A stretch of 11,271 bases of DNA from Burkholderiales bacterium (GTDB lineage Bacteria; Pseudomonadota; Gammaproteobacteria; Burkholderiales; Burkholderiaceae_C), in the NCBI GenBank assembly GCA_025354615.1, contig JANXMO010000196.1:1-11271 (forward strand), written 5' to 3'. Shown here in pieces: positions 10,957 through 11,271 of the stretch. The notes below the pieces were generated by a model that was given only the letters and a program-made list of their open reading frames with translations, was not told the origin of the DNA and made no database searches. The position numbers and the translations under genes are program-made. The stretch's first letter is position 1. Each line of letters opens with the position of its first letter.

Positions 10957-11271
10957 ATGCCCAACGTCTCGATTGCCGATCACAGCGCTTTTGCCATCCG
11001 CCGCCGCTGGGCGGTTTCGGTGGCCGTGGCGTGTTTGGTGGGATTGGTATGGACCGGCGGCTGCGCAACCCTGCGCACGACGGCGGCTGCAGACGCGGCC
11101 GGCCCGTCCGCGGCCTCAGTGGTGTCCATGCCGGCACCCGCGGCAGTGCCTCCAGCAGTGCCCGCGAGCGGCGTGGCGGCATCGGGCGTGGCGCCGCCGC
11201 CGTTTTCCGCACCGCTGGCCGCGGCTGCGGCGCGCAGTGCGGCAGCCGCGGCCAGCGCCGTGCCGCCGGTG
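10957..11271 (+). CDS. Probable exported lipoprotein-like protein, N-terminal fragment (3'-partial)
   Basis: An open frame starts at ATG 10957 and runs 105 codons to the right edge without a stop. Residues 1-35 look like an export signal: Arg15-Arg17, then a hydrophobic stretch (WAVSVAVACLVGLVW), then TGGC with Cys36. The Gly-Gly-Cys is lipobox-like, but Thr at -3 is not the usual Leu, so ordinary cleavage or a membrane anchor is possible. Residues 37-105 are a low-complexity Ala/Pro/Val/Ser linker (for example PAPAAVPPAVPASG), typical of tethers before a periplasmic domain. The domain itself is outside the window, so function cannot be read. An idea from memory only: large zinc-dependent metalloproteases (DUF5117 type) in this bacterial group have similar N-termini. 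No strong ribosome site is seen; TTG 10951 is in frame just upstream. Its reality is supported by the signal and by its place after the ettA hairpin. Confidence 0.65.
   Translation, partial: MPNVSIADHSAFAIRRRWAVSVAVACLVGLVWTGGCATLRTTAAADAAGPSAASVVSMPAPAAVPPAVPASGVAASGVAPPPFSAPLAAAAARSAAAAASAVPPV

Overview
The window is GC-rich with dense, strongly biased coding and short spacers. The gene content (two large hybrid histidine kinases, yaaA, a prolyl-4-hydroxylase-like oxygenase, rhlE, ettA, an Ala/Pro-rich envelope protein) fits a chromosomal segment of a betaproteobacterium, most likely Burkholderiales near the Comamonadaceae. That placement is inferred from protein style and composition; no rRNA or other decisive marker is present. 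I see no IS element, integrase, CRISPR array, tRNA or other sign of a mobile island.

Layout. Positions 3-2477 hold the C-terminal part of a hybrid histidine kinase (GAF tail, coiled coil, kinase core, three receivers), cut by the left edge. About 90 bp later comes a second hybrid kinase (2569-5505; receiver, three PAS-like regions, kinase core, receiver). The same strand continues with yaaA (5558-6349) and, 25 nt later, a 2-oxoglutarate/Fe(II) dioxygenase (6375-7196). A small gene with a strong Shine-Dalgarno follows (7321-7503); it encodes a 60-residue secreted, lysine-rich peptide. A symmetrical hairpin terminator (7519-7548) separates it from the convergent rhlE (7564-8967, minus strand). 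A 256-bp divergent spacer leads to ettA (9224-10888, plus strand), then a terminator-like hairpin. The start of a probable exported protein (10957 onward) runs off the right edge.

How the genes may work together. The two kinases are contiguous and carry five receivers between them, but no HPt or DNA-binding output domain is visible, so their partners must lie elsewhere (possibly upstream). YaaA limits free iron under peroxide stress in E. coli, and its neighbour is an Fe(II)-dependent enzyme, so an iron/oxidative-stress link is plausible but inferred. RhlE and EttA both act on RNA or translation and share a divergent control region.

Overall this looks like ordinary core chromosome. I do not see a convincing new multi-gene system. 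The most interesting items are the small acid-shock-like secreted peptide, the two-kinase array and the yaaA-oxygenase pair.
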